From Hymenobacter nitidus (GTDB taxonomy: Bacteria > Bacteroidota > Bacteroidia > Cytophagales > Hymenobacteraceae): a stretch of 64,000 bases of DNA. Shown piece after piece: positions 15,301 to 24,250 of this stretch. Below the pieces are notes generated by a model. It made no database searches. It saw only the letters and a program-made list of their open reading frames with translations, and was not told the DNA's origin. The stretch is taken from the NCBI RefSeq assembly GCF_020447315.1, contig NZ_JAJADQ010000004.1, positions 455,849 to 519,848 of the forward strand, given 5' to 3'. The position numbers and the translations under genes were made by a program. Numbering within the stretch: the first letter of the stretch is position 1; every line of letters starts with the position of its first letter.

Positions 15301-17844
15301 ATGGCGACACCTTCTTCTGCATCTGATTCCCCCAACTTCACCGGTTTCGTGCGCGTGCGCGGCGCCCGGGAGCACAACCTCAAAAATGTCGACGTTGACA
15401 TTCCGCGTGATGCCTTGGTGGTGTTTACCGGCGTGTCGGGCTCCGGCAAATCGTCCCTGGCCTTTGGCACGCTCTACGCCGAGGCCCAGCGCCGCTACTT
15501 AGAATCCGTTTCACCCTACGCCCGGCGCCTGTTTCACCAGATGGCCGTGCCCGAGGTGGATAGCATCGACGGGCTGCCCCCGGCCGTGGCCTTGCAGCAG
15601 CAGCGCGGCACGCCCACCACCCGCTCGTCGGTGGGCTCGGTCACCACGCTTTCCAACCTGTTGCGCATGCTCTATTCCCGGGCCGGCGACTATCCGGCCG
15701 GTCAGAGCATCGTGTACGCCGAAGGCTTTTCGCCCAACACGCCTGAGGGTGCCTGCCCGCAGTGCCACGGCCTGGGCCGCATCTACGAAGTGACGGAAGA
15801 AACCATGGTGCCCGACCCCACGCTCACCATCCGGGAAAGGGCCATTGCGGCCTGGCCCCAGGCCTGGGGCGGCCAGAACCAGCGCGACATCCTGGTGACT
15901 TTGGGCTACGACGTGGACACGCCCTGGCAGGATTTGCCGCGTAAAGACCGAGACTGGATTCTGTTTACCGACGAGCAGCCCGTGGTGCCGGTGTACCCCG
16001 GCTATTCGCCCCAGGAAACCCAGCGGGCCCTGAAGCGCCGCGAGCCGCCGAACTACATGGGTACCTTCACGGGCGTGAAGCGCCACGTGCTGCACACCTT
16101 TGCCACCACCCAGAGCGCCCTGATGAAAAAGCGGGTGCTGCAGTACATGCTCAGCACCGAGTGTCCCACCTGCCGGGGTAAGCGCCTGCGGCCCGAGTCC
16201 TTGGCCGTAACGTTTGCCGGCCTCGACATTGCCGACATGGCCCGCCTGCCGCTCAAGCGCGTGGCGACCCTGCTACGGCCCTACGCCGAGGGCACCGCCA
16301 AACGCCAGCGCCACGACGCGGCCCACCCCGAGCAAACCATCGTGGCCCAGCGCATTGCCGAAGACCTGTGCGCCCGCCTCACCGTGCTCCTCGACCTAGG
16401 CCTGGGCTACCTGGCCCTGGAACGCAGCACGCCCACGTTGTCGCCGGGCGAATTGCAGCGCCTGCGCCTGGCGACGCAGCTGTATTCCAACCTGTTTGGG
16501 GTGGTGTATGTGCTCGATGAGCCTTCGGCCGGCCTGCATCCTTCCGATACGGAGGCTTTGCTCAAAGCCCTGAAAAGCCTGAAAGCCGCCGGCAACTCGC
16601 TGTTTGTGGTAGAACACAACCTGGACGTCGTGCGGCAGGCCGACTGGCTCGTGGACGTGGGTCCGGCCGCCGGGGAGCAGGGCGGAGAAATACTCTACAG
16701 CGGGGCTCCGGCCGGGCTGGCTGACGTCGAGGCCTCCCAGACCAAGCGGTATTTGTTCAACGAAGCCGCCGCCGAAGTCCGCACGTCCCGCCAACCCACC
16801 GGCTGGCTTAAGCTGCAGGGCGTCACGCGCAACAACCTCGATAACCTGGCTGTAGCGTTTCCGCTGGGCGTTTTTACCACCGTCACGGGCGTGTCGGGCT
16901 CGGGTAAGTCGAGTCTGGTGAGCCAGGTGCTGGTGGAGCTGGTGGCCGAGCAGCTGGGGCAGGAGGTAGGTGCCGAGGAAGAAGAAGCCGACCCGCTGGA
17001 ACGGGCCGCACCGCTGCCTACCGGCGGCAACATCGTGAGCGGTATGGAGCACATCAAGCGCCTCGTGCGCGTGGACCAGAAGCCCATCGGCCGCACGCCC
17101 CGCTCCAACATGGCCACCTACACCGGCCTGTTCGACCACGTGCGCAAGCTGTTTGCCGCCACGCCCGCCGCCAAAAAGCGCCGCTACGACGCCGGCCGGT
17201 TTTCCTTCAACGTAGCCAAGGGCCGCTGCGAAAACTGCCAGGGTGAAGGGTTCGTGATGGTAGAGCTGCTGTTTCTGCCCAGCGTGTACGCGCCCTGCCC
17301 GGTCTGTCACGGGGCCCGCTACAACGCCAAAACCCTGGAAATAACTTACCGCGACAAGAACATTGCCGAGGTGCTGGCCCTGAACGTGGACGATGCCTGG
17401 GCGTTTTTCGACGAGGAGCCGGCCGTGCAGCGTGCCCTCACGGTGCTGCGCGAAGTGGGCCTGGGCTACCTGCGCCTGGGCCAGCCGGCCACCGAGCTGA
17501 GCGGGGGCGAGGCCCAGCGCATCAAGCTGGCCACCGAGCTGCAACGCGCCCAGCGTGGCAATTCGCTCTACATTCTCGATGAGCCTACCACCGGCCTGCA
17601 CCCCTCCGACGTGGAAAAGCTGCTCACCCAGCTCGACGGCCTGGTGGAAGCCGGCAACACGGTCATCGTGGTGGAGCACGACATGCGCGTGGTAGCCGCC
17701 TCCGACTGGGTGATGGACATCGGCCCCGGCGCCGGCGACGAAGGCGGCCATGTAGTAGCGGCGGGCACTCCGGCCGAGGTTGTGAATGTAAAGGAAAGCC
17801 GCACGGCCCCGCATCTGAAGCGGTTTTTGGGCGGCGAGAAGTAG
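15301..17844 (+). CDS. UvrA-like ABC ATPase, class II (UvrA2 type)
   Basis: 847 residues with two ABC ATPase units: Walker [10 protein letters not shown] at ~43 and ~537, signatures [12 protein letters not shown] and [12 protein letters not shown], and Walker B motifs followed by DEPSAGLHP and DEPTTGLHP. Zinc cysteine pairs CPQC, CPTC, CENC and CPVC are present. The sequence goes directly from [13 protein letters not shown] to the CPQCHGLG module, so the UvrB-binding segment of canonical UvrA (~940 residues) is missing. That is the hallmark of UvrA2 proteins, linked in some bacteria to damage tolerance or resistance to DNA-binding drugs. The first signature has Pro in place of the first Gly. 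Probably not the housekeeping UvrA. Confidence 0.9.
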   Translation: MATPSSASDSPNFTGFVRVRGAREHNLKNVDVDIPRDALVVFTGVSGSGKSSLAFGTLYAEAQRRYLESVSPYARRLFHQMAVPEVDSIDGLPPAVALQQQRGTPTTRSSVGSVTTLSNLLRMLYSRAGDYPAGQSIVYAEGFSPNTPEGACPQCHGLGRIYEVTEETMVPDPTLTIRERAIAAWPQAWGGQNQRDILVTLGYDVDTPWQDLPRKDRDWILFTDEQPVVPVYPGYSPQETQRALKRREPPNYMGTFTGVKRHVLHTFATTQSALMKKRVLQYMLSTECPTCRGKRLRPESLAVTFAGLDIADMARLPLKRVATLLRPYAEGTAKRQRHDAAHPEQTIVAQRIAEDLCARLTVLLDLGLGYLALERSTPTLSPGELQRLRLATQLYSNLFGVVYVLDEPSAGLHPSDTEALLKALKSLKAAGNSLFVVEHNLDVVRQADWLVDVGPAAGEQGGEILYSGAPAGLADVEASQTKRYLFNEAAAEVRTSRQPTGWLKLQGVTRNNLDNLAVAFPLGVFTTVTGVSGSGKSSLVSQVLVELVAEQLGQEVGAEEEEADPLERAAPLPTGGNIVSGMEHIKRLVRVDQKPIGRTPRSNMATYTGLFDHVRKLFAATPAAKKRRYDAGRFSFNVAKGRCENCQGEGFVMVELLFLPSVYAPCPVCHGARYNAKTLEITYRDKNIAEVLALNVDDAWAFFDEEPAVQRALTVLREVGLGYLRLGQPATELSGGEAQRIKLATELQRAQRGNSLYILDEPTTGLHPSDVEKLLTQLDGLVEAGNTVIVVEHDMRVVAASDWVMDIGPGAGDEGGHVVAAGTPAEVVNVKESRTAPHLKRFLGGEK

Positions 17845-17878
17845 CGGAGAAATTCAGAACAGTATGTTGTTGTTTATT

Positions 17879-17961
17879 CTGACATACGCAAAGCGAAGGA
17901 CCTTATACCAATGGAACGACTTGCTTCCATGTGATAAGGTCCTTCGCTTTGCGTATGTCAG
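17879..17961. repeat. long perfect inverted repeat (hairpin element)
   Basis: The 28-base arms at 17879-17906 and 17934-17961 are perfect reverse complements (core CGCAAAGCGAAGGACCTTAT). The 27-base loop contains a second inverted repeat, ATGGAA / TTCCAT. It begins 35 bases after the uvrA2-like stop and may terminate or stabilise that transcript. The size and structure suggest a dispersed intergenic palindrome (REP/MITE-like). Confidence 0.85.
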
Positions 17962-17978
17962 ATGACAGATAACGAAGC

Positions 17979-18021
17979 GGTAGAGATGCTTCGACTGCGC
18001 TTTGCTACGCTCAGCATGACG
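17979..18021. repeat. likely dispersed intergenic repeat (GTAGAGATGCTTCGAC...)
   Basis: A stretch reading TAGAGATGCTTCGACTGCGC followed by CGCTCAGCATGACG. From memory, closely related sequence recurs in intergenic regions of Hymenobacter-type genomes. It is imperfectly palindromic (ATGC...GCG...CGC...GCAT). Only one copy is in this window. Confidence 0.45.
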
Positions 18022-18165
18022 GGCGTTTTCCAGCAACGACGCCCTGCGAAAGACCTCGGCTTGGCTTCTTGCTAACGTTCACCAAGGCTTATTTGCCAGC
18101 TTTGGCTTTGCCATGCGCGGTTCGGCAGTATCTTCCGTGTCCCATAGCACCCCTAACTGTCCCGA

Positions 18166-19593
18166 ATGCCCGAGCTGCCCGCGTCGTCGAATCCCATTCT
18201 CATTATCGGGGCCGGTATCGGCGGCCTGAGTGCGGCTATGCGGCTGGCCCGGCTGGGCTACCCGGTGCGGCTGTTGGAGGCGCGGGAGCAGGGCGGCGGC
18301 TTGGCGTCGGGCTTCACGCTGGAGGGCTTTTCTTTCGATTCGGGCCCGTATATTCTGCTGGATCAGCCGGGGCTGGCCTGGGCGTTTGAGCAGCTGCAGA
18401 TTTCGGCCGAAACCCTGCCGCTGCGGCCCATCGAGTCGGTGTACCACGTGCTGCAGGAAGACGGCAGCACCACCGCATTCGACCGTAGCCTCGCGACCAC
18501 GGCGGCACGGTTTGAAGCCCAGCAGGCCGGCAGCGGGCCGCGCTACGAAGCCTTTGTGGCGCGCACCTTCAAGATTCACCAGGTCATGAAGCCGCTTACC
18601 TTCACCAACCACCCCACGCCGCTGGCGGTGCTGCGGGCCGGCGGGTGGCGCTACGTGCCGTTTTTGCTCAGCTCCCTGGGCTCGGTGCTGGAGCGGGCCC
18701 GCCTGCCGCTGGCCGTGCGCAAGGGCATCAGCATCTGGACCCACATTGCCGGGCAGCCCGTGGAGCAGGCCCCCAGCCCGATGGCCTTTGTACCGGGCCT
18801 GTTTCACCACGTGGGCTCGTTTTACCCCGTGGGCGGCATGCGCGCCATTCCCGAGCTGCTGGAAAAAACGGCGCGAGCGGCCGGCGTCAACATCTCCTAC
18901 GGTACTAAAATAGCCCGCATCTGCACTAGCGCCGGCGCCGTAACCGGGGTCGAAACTACCGCCGGCGAGTTTATCCCGGCCCAGGCTATTATCTCCAACG
19001 CGGCGGGCATCGGCACTTATACCGAGCTGACGCAGGATATTGCCCCCAAGGAAAAACAGAAGCTCGAAGCCCTGCCGCTCCAGTCGCCGGGCGTGTGCGT
19101 GTACCTGGCCGTGAGGGGCCTCAATCCGCCGTACTACATTCGCTTCAAGCTGCGCGGCACCGGCTGCACCGCCTTCGTGCAGCCCGGCCTGATGGCGCCC
19201 GAGCTGGCCCGGGAGGGTTGGTATCCGGCCCGCCTCATTGCCCCGCTCGACCACGCCACGGCCGCCGCGCTGGGCCCGGCCGGGCAGCGCGAGCTGATGG
19301 ATGAGCTGCTGGCCGACCCGTGGTGGCAGGACAATATTCAGGAGTACCGCGTGCTGCACCGGCGCACCACTTTCGAGTGGGGCCGGGAGTTCAACCTCTA
19401 CCACGACAGCATGAACCCGGTGATGACGGCCAAATTCATGCGCCAGGGCCGCATTGCCCACCGCAGCCTCCTGGTGCGCGGCCTTTACCTAACCGGCAGC
19501 GCCACGCACCCGGGGCAGTGGGTGAGCTTCTGCGCCATTTCCGGTGTGCTGGCCGCCAACTGTCTGGCCGAAGATTTCCCGCGCCATGCTTGA
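18166..19593 (+). CDS. phytoene desaturase-like FAD/NAD(P)-dependent oxidoreductase
   Basis: 475 residues. The N-terminal dinucleotide-binding motif IIGAGIGGLSAAMRLA (residues ~13-28) is followed by the acidic end of strand 2 (RLLEAREQGGG) and the CrtI-type stretch GFSFDSGPYILL. The C-terminus has the FAD-binding LYLTGSATHPGQWV, matching GxxTHPGGG in CrtI/CrtN/CrtO proteins. The family carries out desaturation, saturation or isomerisation of isoprenoid chains. No other carotenoid gene is in the window, so the substrate is unknown. Its stop overlaps the start of the next gene by eight bases, indicating translational coupling. Confidence 0.88.
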   Translation: MPELPASSNPILIIGAGIGGLSAAMRLARLGYPVRLLEAREQGGGLASGFTLEGFSFDSGPYILLDQPGLAWAFEQLQISAETLPLRPIESVYHVLQEDGSTTAFDRSLATTAARFEAQQAGSGPRYEAFVARTFKIHQVMKPLTFTNHPTPLAVLRAGGWRYVPFLLSSLGSVLERARLPLAVRKGISIWTHIAGQPVEQAPSPMAFVPGLFHHVGSFYPVGGMRAIPELLEKTARAAGVNISYGTKIARICTSAGAVTGVETTAGEFIPAQAIISNAAGIGTYTELTQDIAPKEKQKLEALPLQSPGVCVYLAVRGLNPPYYIRFKLRGTGCTAFVQPGLMAPELAREGWYPARLIAPLDHATAAALGPAGQRELMDELLADPWWQDNIQEYRVLHRRTTFEWGREFNLYHDSMNPVMTAKFMRQGRIAHRSLLVRGLYLTGSATHPGQWVSFCAISGVLAANCLAEDFPRHA

Positions 19594-20422
19594 AACCACC
19601 GAAGAGCAGCCCCGGCCCGGCAAGCGCCTGCGCGTGGCCCGGCTCGGGCAGGGTGAGGCCGTGCTGCTGCTGCACGGCTACCCCGATAATCTGCAGGTGT
19701 TCAGCCAGCTGGCTCCCGGTCTGGCCCCCGACAAGCGCGTCATCGCCTTCGACTGGCCCGGCATGGGCGACAGCGACGACTGGGGCGGCGGGGCCACGCC
19801 TTTGCTGGTGGCCCGGCGCCTGCTGCAGCTGCTCGATGCCTGGCAGCTCGACAAAGTACACCTCGTGGGCCAGGATATGGGCGGGCAGCCGGCCCTGGTA
19901 TTCGCGGCCGTGTACCCCGAGCGGGTGCGCAGCGTGGTGGTGATGAACTCGCTGGTGAACGGCGACGCGGATACATCGTGGGAAATCAAGTGGCTGCGGC
20001 GCTTCGGGGTGAATAAACTGCTGCTGGCCCGGTTCCCGTGGCTGGTGTTTCAGCGGGCCCGCTACACGTTTCTGCCGCGGGGCGTAGCCATCGACGCGGC
20101 GGTGCAGCGGGATATGTGGCGCACGTTTCGGCAGCCGGCGGTGCGGCAGTTTATCGTGCGCATGTGCGCCGGCTACGAAGGCCAGCTCAAGCGCCTGCCC
20201 GAGTGGTACCGCCAGATTACCTGCCCCGTGCTGATTCTGTGGGCCGAGAAAGACAAGCATTTTCCCGTGTCGCAGGCCCGTTCCCTGCAGCAGCACATTC
20301 CGCACGCCCGCCTGCGGATTCTGCCCGGTGCCGGCCACTGGATGGTGCTGCACCAGGCCGCCGAAACAGCCGCTGCCATCCGTGAATTTTACCGGGAAGT
20401 AAAAACCGGCGAAACATTCTGA
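19586..20422 (+). CDS. alpha/beta hydrolase with Asp nucleophile (haloalkane dehalogenase/epoxide hydrolase-like)
   Basis: 278 residues from the ATG at 19586, inside the end of the CrtI-like gene (ATGCTTGA overlap). The oxyanion motif is LLLHGYPDN and the nucleophile elbow reads VGQDMGGQP, with Asp rather than Ser. The late acid is in LWAEKDKHF and the His in GAGHWMVL. An Asp nucleophile with HGxP is typical of haloalkane dehalogenases and epoxide hydrolases, which act through an ester intermediate. Coupling to a CrtI-like enzyme suggests the pair acts on one lipid or isoprenoid substrate, which is inference. Confidence 0.9.
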   Translation: MLETTEEQPRPGKRLRVARLGQGEAVLLLHGYPDNLQVFSQLAPGLAPDKRVIAFDWPGMGDSDDWGGGATPLLVARRLLQLLDAWQLDKVHLVGQDMGGQPALVFAAVYPERVRSVVVMNSLVNGDADTSWEIKWLRRFGVNKLLLARFPWLVFQRARYTFLPRGVAIDAAVQRDMWRTFRQPAVRQFIVRMCAGYEGQLKRLPEWYRQITCPVLILWAEKDKHFPVSQARSLQQHIPHARLRILPGAGHWMVLHQAAETAAAIREFYREVKTGETF

Positions 20423-20427
20423 ACGGG

Positions 20428-20512
20428 GTAGAGACGCATACTTGCGTCTCAATCGTTGAATGATAATCGTTGCAGCGGCGCATGCAATTGAGACGCAAGT
20501 ATGCGTCTCTAC
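20428..20512. repeat. paired palindromic repeat element (GAGACGCA...TGCGTCTC)
   Basis: The two 26-base arms, 20428-20453 and 20487-20512, are perfect reverse complements. Each arm contains its own palindrome, GAGACGCA-4-TGCGTCTC, so the element can form one long or two short hairpins. It fills the gap between two convergent genes and resembles a REP pair. It could act as a bidirectional terminator, although no T-run is present. Confidence 0.85.
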
Positions 20513-20527
20513 TCTGTGCTAAGGATG

Positions 20528-21670
20528 TTAAAAGTTCAGGGTGTACACCCGCCGGAACTGCTGCTCGATGATGAAGGAAGGCGTGGTGCGGATAATGAAG
20601 TTGCGCAGGGCAGCCGGGGCGTGCTGCAGATAGCCTACCTGCCCCATGATGCGCGAGGTGCGCACGATGTGCAGGGCCTTGGCCCGGCGCAGGCGCTGCA
20701 TGGCGGCAAAGGCCCGCTCCACGGTGGCTTCCTGCTCCAGGCACTGGGCCAGGGCAAAGGCATCTTCCACGGCCTGGCAACCACCCTGGCCCATGTAGGG
20801 CGTCGAGGCGTGGGCGGCGTCGCCAATTAGGCAGACTTTGCCCTGGCTCCAGCTCGGAATCGGGTCGAAGTCGGTTATTTCGTTGCGGATGATGCGGGGC
20901 TCGTCGGCCGCTTCCAGAATGGGCAGAATGGGGTAGGCGAAGTTGCGAAACGTGTCGAGCAGGTGGGCTTTCAGCCCGTTGGGGTACGTCGTCACGCCTG
21001 GGGCGTATTCGCCCACAAACCAGTCGACCACATCATCGGCAATTTCCGAAAACCCGAACCGCACCCCCTGGGCCCAGGCCTCCATGATGGACTGCTGAAA
21101 CTCGGGCCGCAGCCGTACCTCCGAGATGCCGCGCCACACGATGTGGCCCGTGCTGGCAAACCGCGCCCCGGGAAACAGCTGCCCGCGCACGGCCGAGTGA
21201 ATGCCGTCGGCGGCCACGAGGTAGCCCGCCTCCAGGGTGGTGCCGTCGGTGAACGACACGCGCACGCCGGCGCTGTCCTGGGTGAAGCCGGTCAGGGTTT
21301 TATTGAGCAGCACGGTGCCGGGCACCAGCTCGGCCAGCAGCGCATCCTGCAGCCGGGCCCGCCGGATGGCCGTAGTGGTGTAGCCAAACCGCTGCCGCAC
21401 CCGCTCCTGGTCGGTGCGCATAATGGGCCGCATCTGCGCATCCACCACCTGAATGTTGCGCAGGGGCACGCCGGCCGCGTTTATCTTGTCGGCAATGCCC
21501 AGGCGGTGAAATACCTGCATAGCGTTGGGCGCCATCCAGATGCCGGCGCCCAGGGGCTTTATTTCCGGCGCCGACTCGCACACCGTTACTGCCAACCCCC
21601 GCCGCTGCAGGGCCAGCGCCGCCGTCAGGCCCGCAATGCCACCACCAATAATAAGTCCGGGAAGCTGCAT
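20528..21670 (-). CDS. FAD-dependent aromatic-type monooxygenase
   Basis: 380 residues from the ATG at 21670 (MQLPGLIIGGGIAG). The open frame starts earlier, at 21820, in poor sequence. Motifs are the FAD fold GGGIAGLTAALALQRRG, the DG motif YLVAADGIHSAVR and the GD motif GKVCLIGDAAHASTPYMGQG. This is the class A flavoprotein hydroxylase family (UbiH, salicylate hydroxylase, zeaxanthin epoxidase relatives). LGAGIWMAPNAMQVF is close to the 3-hydroxybenzoate/salicylate hydroxylase branch. The substrate is unknown. It converges with the CrtI-like/hydrolase pair and may be functionally related. Confidence 0.9.
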   Translation of the reverse strand: MQLPGLIIGGGIAGLTAALALQRRGLAVTVCESAPEIKPLGAGIWMAPNAMQVFHRLGIADKINAAGVPLRNIQVVDAQMRPIMRTDQERVRQRFGYTTTAIRRARLQDALLAELVPGTVLLNKTLTGFTQDSAGVRVSFTDGTTLEAGYLVAADGIHSAVRGQLFPGARFASTGHIVWRGISEVRLRPEFQQSIMEAWAQGVRFGFSEIADDVVDWFVGEYAPGVTTYPNGLKAHLLDTFRNFAYPILPILEAADEPRIIRNEITDFDPIPSWSQGKVCLIGDAAHASTPYMGQGGCQAVEDAFALAQCLEQEATVERAFAAMQRLRRAKALHIVRTSRIMGQVGYLQHAPAALRNFIIRTTPSFIIEQQFRRVYTLNF

Positions 21671-21939
21671 AGCAAGTGAAATCAGGGCGTAAGGATGCGG
21701 GGTGCGGGGCGGCGTGAGGGCTAAAAATACGGCACAATCCGGTAACGGCAGCACGTTTTTGGTTGCCATTGGCCGGCCCAATCTGATTATGATCAGGCCG
21801 TATTCGTCTGAGAAATACATTCCCCACCGATGTCAGGCTCACAATTCAATCGGTGCTGTGGACCCTTCCAGGCTCAACCCCGTACAGATAACGGCTGGCA
21901 CTGCCGGGCCGCTGCCATCCTGTTACCGCTTTTCTGAGC

Positions 21940-22518
21940 ATGACCTTCCTCGAAGAATTTATCCGCAACCCCGCCACCGTGGGTTCTCTGGTGCCCAGCT
22001 CCCGCGAGCTAACCGATAAAGTAATGGAGCCCATCGACTTCACCCAGGCCCGCTGCATTGTGGAGTACGGCCCCGGAACGGGCGTTTTTACCGATATTCT
22101 ACTGGCCCGCCGCCAGCCCGGCACCACCATCGTGCTCATTGAGGTGAGCCGCCGCTTCTGCCAGCTGCTGCAGGCGCGCTACGCGGCCCATTCCGATGTG
22201 CACGTTATCCACGGCTCGGCAGCCGAAACTGGAGAATACCTGCGCCAGCGCGGCCTCGACCAGCCCGACTACGTGGTGTGCGGCCTGCCATTCTCGTCGT
22301 TGTCGCGGCGCCTGGGCTGGCGTATTCTGGAGCACACCCGGCAGCTGCTGCAGCCCAATGGCCAGCTGATTCTATTCCAGTATTCGCTGCGCAACACGCG
22401 CCTGTTCGAGAAGTTCTTTCAGCCCCTGGGGCAGGAATATGTGCTCCTGAACCTGCCGCCCGCCTACGTGCTGACGTATGCGCCCCGGCCCGTGGCAGCT
22501 GCCAGCCGCGCAGCTTAG
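21940..22518 (+). CDS. class I SAM-dependent methyltransferase, phospholipid N-methyltransferase-like
   Basis: 192 residues. The start MTFLEEFIRNPATVGSLVPS matches the membrane-surface helix of PmtA-type phospholipid methyltransferases. SAM motif I is VEYGPGTGVFTDILL, the acidic residue after strand 2 is in VLIEVSRRF, and motif IV is YVVCGLPFSSL, which resembles the rRNA adenine dimethylase/PmtA group. It may methylate phosphatidylethanolamine or another lipid, but this is not certain from sequence. Its stop codon overlaps the stop of the convergent SulP gene. Confidence 0.85.
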   Translation: MTFLEEFIRNPATVGSLVPSSRELTDKVMEPIDFTQARCIVEYGPGTGVFTDILLARRQPGTTIVLIEVSRRFCQLLQARYAAHSDVHVIHGSAAETGEYLRQRGLDQPDYVVCGLPFSSLSRRLGWRILEHTRQLLQPNGQLILFQYSLRNTRLFEKFFQPLGQEYVLLNLPPAYVLTYAPRPVAAASRAA

Positions 22519-24062
22519 CCTGCGCTGGTCGCCACGCGGTACTCGGGGTCTTCCAGAATGTTGACCTCGATGAGGGCACCAGCGTTGCGCAGCAGCAGGC
22601 GGCAGTCGGGGCTGAGGTGGCGCAGGTGCAGGGTTTTGCCCAGGCGCTGGTAGCGGTCCGTGAGCTTGTGCAGGGCATCGATGCCCGACATATCGGCCAC
22701 GCGGCTTTCCCGGAAATCGATGATAATTTTGGCCGGGTCCTGGGCCACGTCGAACTTCTCGGTGAAGGCCTGCACCGACCCGAAAAAGAGCGGGCCGTAG
22801 ATTTCGTAGTGCTTCACGCCGGCCGCGTCCACGTACTTGCGGGCCCGGATGCGCTTGGCGTTTTCCCAGGCAAAGGCCAGCGCCGACACCACCACGCCCA
22901 GTAGCACGGCCAGGGCCAGGTTCTGCGAAACGGCCGTTACCAGCGTCACGAGCAGCATCACCAGCACGTCGGTGAGCGGCATGCGGCGCAGAATCCGCAG
23001 GCTGGCCCACTCGAAAGTGCCGATGACGACCATGAACATGACGCCAACCAGGGCCGCCAGCGGCAGCTGCTCAATCAGGGAGGAGCCCACTACCACGAAC
23101 AACGCCAGAGCCACCGCGGCCACTACGCCCGACAGCCGTCCGCGCCCCCGCGACTCCAGGTTCACCATCGTCTGCCCAATCATGGCGCAGCCGCCCATGC
23201 CGCCCATAAGGCCCGAGGTAATATTGGCCAGACCCTGGGCTACGCAGTCCTGGTTGCCCCGGCCGCGGGTGTCGGTCATTTCGTCTACCACCGTCAGGGT
23301 CAGCAAGCTTTCGGTGAGGCCTACCAGGGCCATAATCAGGGCGTAGGGCAGCACCCGGGCCAGCGCATCCCAGGTGAGTGGCACCAGCGGCAGATGAAAC
23401 CGGGGCAGGCCGCCGGCAATGGAAGCAATATCCCCCACCGACTTAGTTTGCAGCCCGCCCCCAATGACCAGCGCCGACACCACCACAATAGCCGTGAGCG
23501 AGGCGGGCACGGCCTTGGTAAGCTTGGGCAGAAAATACACGATGCCCATCGTGAGGGCCACCAAACCCAGCATCAGCCCCAGCGCCGGACCCGAGAGCCA
23601 CTGCTCGTGGCCCCCGGCGTCACGCACTTTAAACTGCTCGAGCTGAGCCATGAAGATGATGAGGGCCAGGCCATTGACGAAGCCGTACACCACTGGCTGG
23701 GGCACCAGCCGGATAAACTTGCCGAAGCGCAGCAGGCCGATGGCCACCTGAATCAGGCCCATCAGCACGACGGCCGCAAACAGGTATTCGACGCCGTGCT
23801 GTACCACCAGACTCACAATCACCACGGCCACGGAGCCGGCCGCGCCGGAAATCATGCCGGGCCGGCCGCCAAATACGCTGGTGATAAGGCAGATAATAAA
23901 GGCCGAGCCGATGCCGACCAGCGGGCTGATGTGGGCCAGCAAGGCAAAGGCCACTACCTCCGGCACCAGGGCTAGGGCCGTGGTCAGGCCGGCCAGAATT
24001 TCGTTTTTGGCGTTGACTTTATACTGGGCCAGATACGACCCGAGTGAAAAAGAGGAAAGCAT
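22515..24062 (-). CDS. SulP family anion transporter with STAS domain
   Basis: 515 residues from the ATG at 24062 (MLSSFSLGSYLAQYKVN). An ATG eight codons upstream is possible. It has ten or more hydrophobic segments with the SulP signature region (AGLTTALALVPEVVAFALLA, FGGRPGMISGAAGSVAVV). The C-terminal ~110 residues form a STAS domain (IIDFRESRVADMSGIDALHK). The family moves sulfate, bicarbonate or carboxylates across the inner membrane, and this length and N-terminus resemble bacterial bicarbonate/sulfate types. Substrate not decidable. It overlaps the convergent methyltransferase gene by four bases. Confidence 0.93.
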   Translation of the reverse strand: MLSSFSLGSYLAQYKVNAKNEILAGLTTALALVPEVVAFALLAHISPLVGIGSAFIICLITSVFGGRPGMISGAAGSVAVVIVSLVVQHGVEYLFAAVVLMGLIQVAIGLLRFGKFIRLVPQPVVYGFVNGLALIIFMAQLEQFKVRDAGGHEQWLSGPALGLMLGLVALTMGIVYFLPKLTKAVPASLTAIVVVSALVIGGGLQTKSVGDIASIAGGLPRFHLPLVPLTWDALARVLPYALIMALVGLTESLLTLTVVDEMTDTRGRGNQDCVAQGLANITSGLMGGMGGCAMIGQTMVNLESRGRGRLSGVVAAVALALFVVVGSSLIEQLPLAALVGVMFMVVIGTFEWASLRILRRMPLTDVLVMLLVTLVTAVSQNLALAVLLGVVVSALAFAWENAKRIRARKYVDAAGVKHYEIYGPLFFGSVQAFTEKFDVAQDPAKIIIDFRESRVADMSGIDALHKLTDRYQRLGKTLHLRHLSPDCRLLLRNAGALIEVNILEDPEYRVATSAG

Positions 24063-24084
24063 AGCAAGCTGAGCGAAAGGCAAC

Positions 24085-24119
24085 AAAAAAGCCGCCCGCT
24101 TCGGTCAGGAAGCGGCGGC
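24085..24119 (-). terminator. intrinsic terminator of purU
   Basis: On the minus strand GCCGCCGCTTC pairs with GAAGCGGGCGGC (one bulge) and is followed by TTTTTTG. It lies between the purU stop (24251) and the SulP start (24062), so the two genes are separate transcripts. Confidence 0.8.
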
Positions 24120-24250
24120 GCGGGCAGGAGCGGGGTGGGCCTCAGGGTGGGGTGAGCGGGAAAACGGGAGCGGAGCAAAACGGCGTAAGCAGCCGCAAAA
24201 GTACGCCGGCCCGCGGGAACGGGCGGCGCCGAATGCCCGGAGAGAAGGGC

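Noticed and set aside
16396..17814. 472-codon open frame on the minus strand
   Set aside because: Antisense to the UvrA2 gene, whose ATPase motifs are complete.
17979..18021. possible CRISPR or transposon end
   Set aside because: Only one copy and no spacer-repeat regularity or transposase; kept only as a dispersed-repeat candidate.
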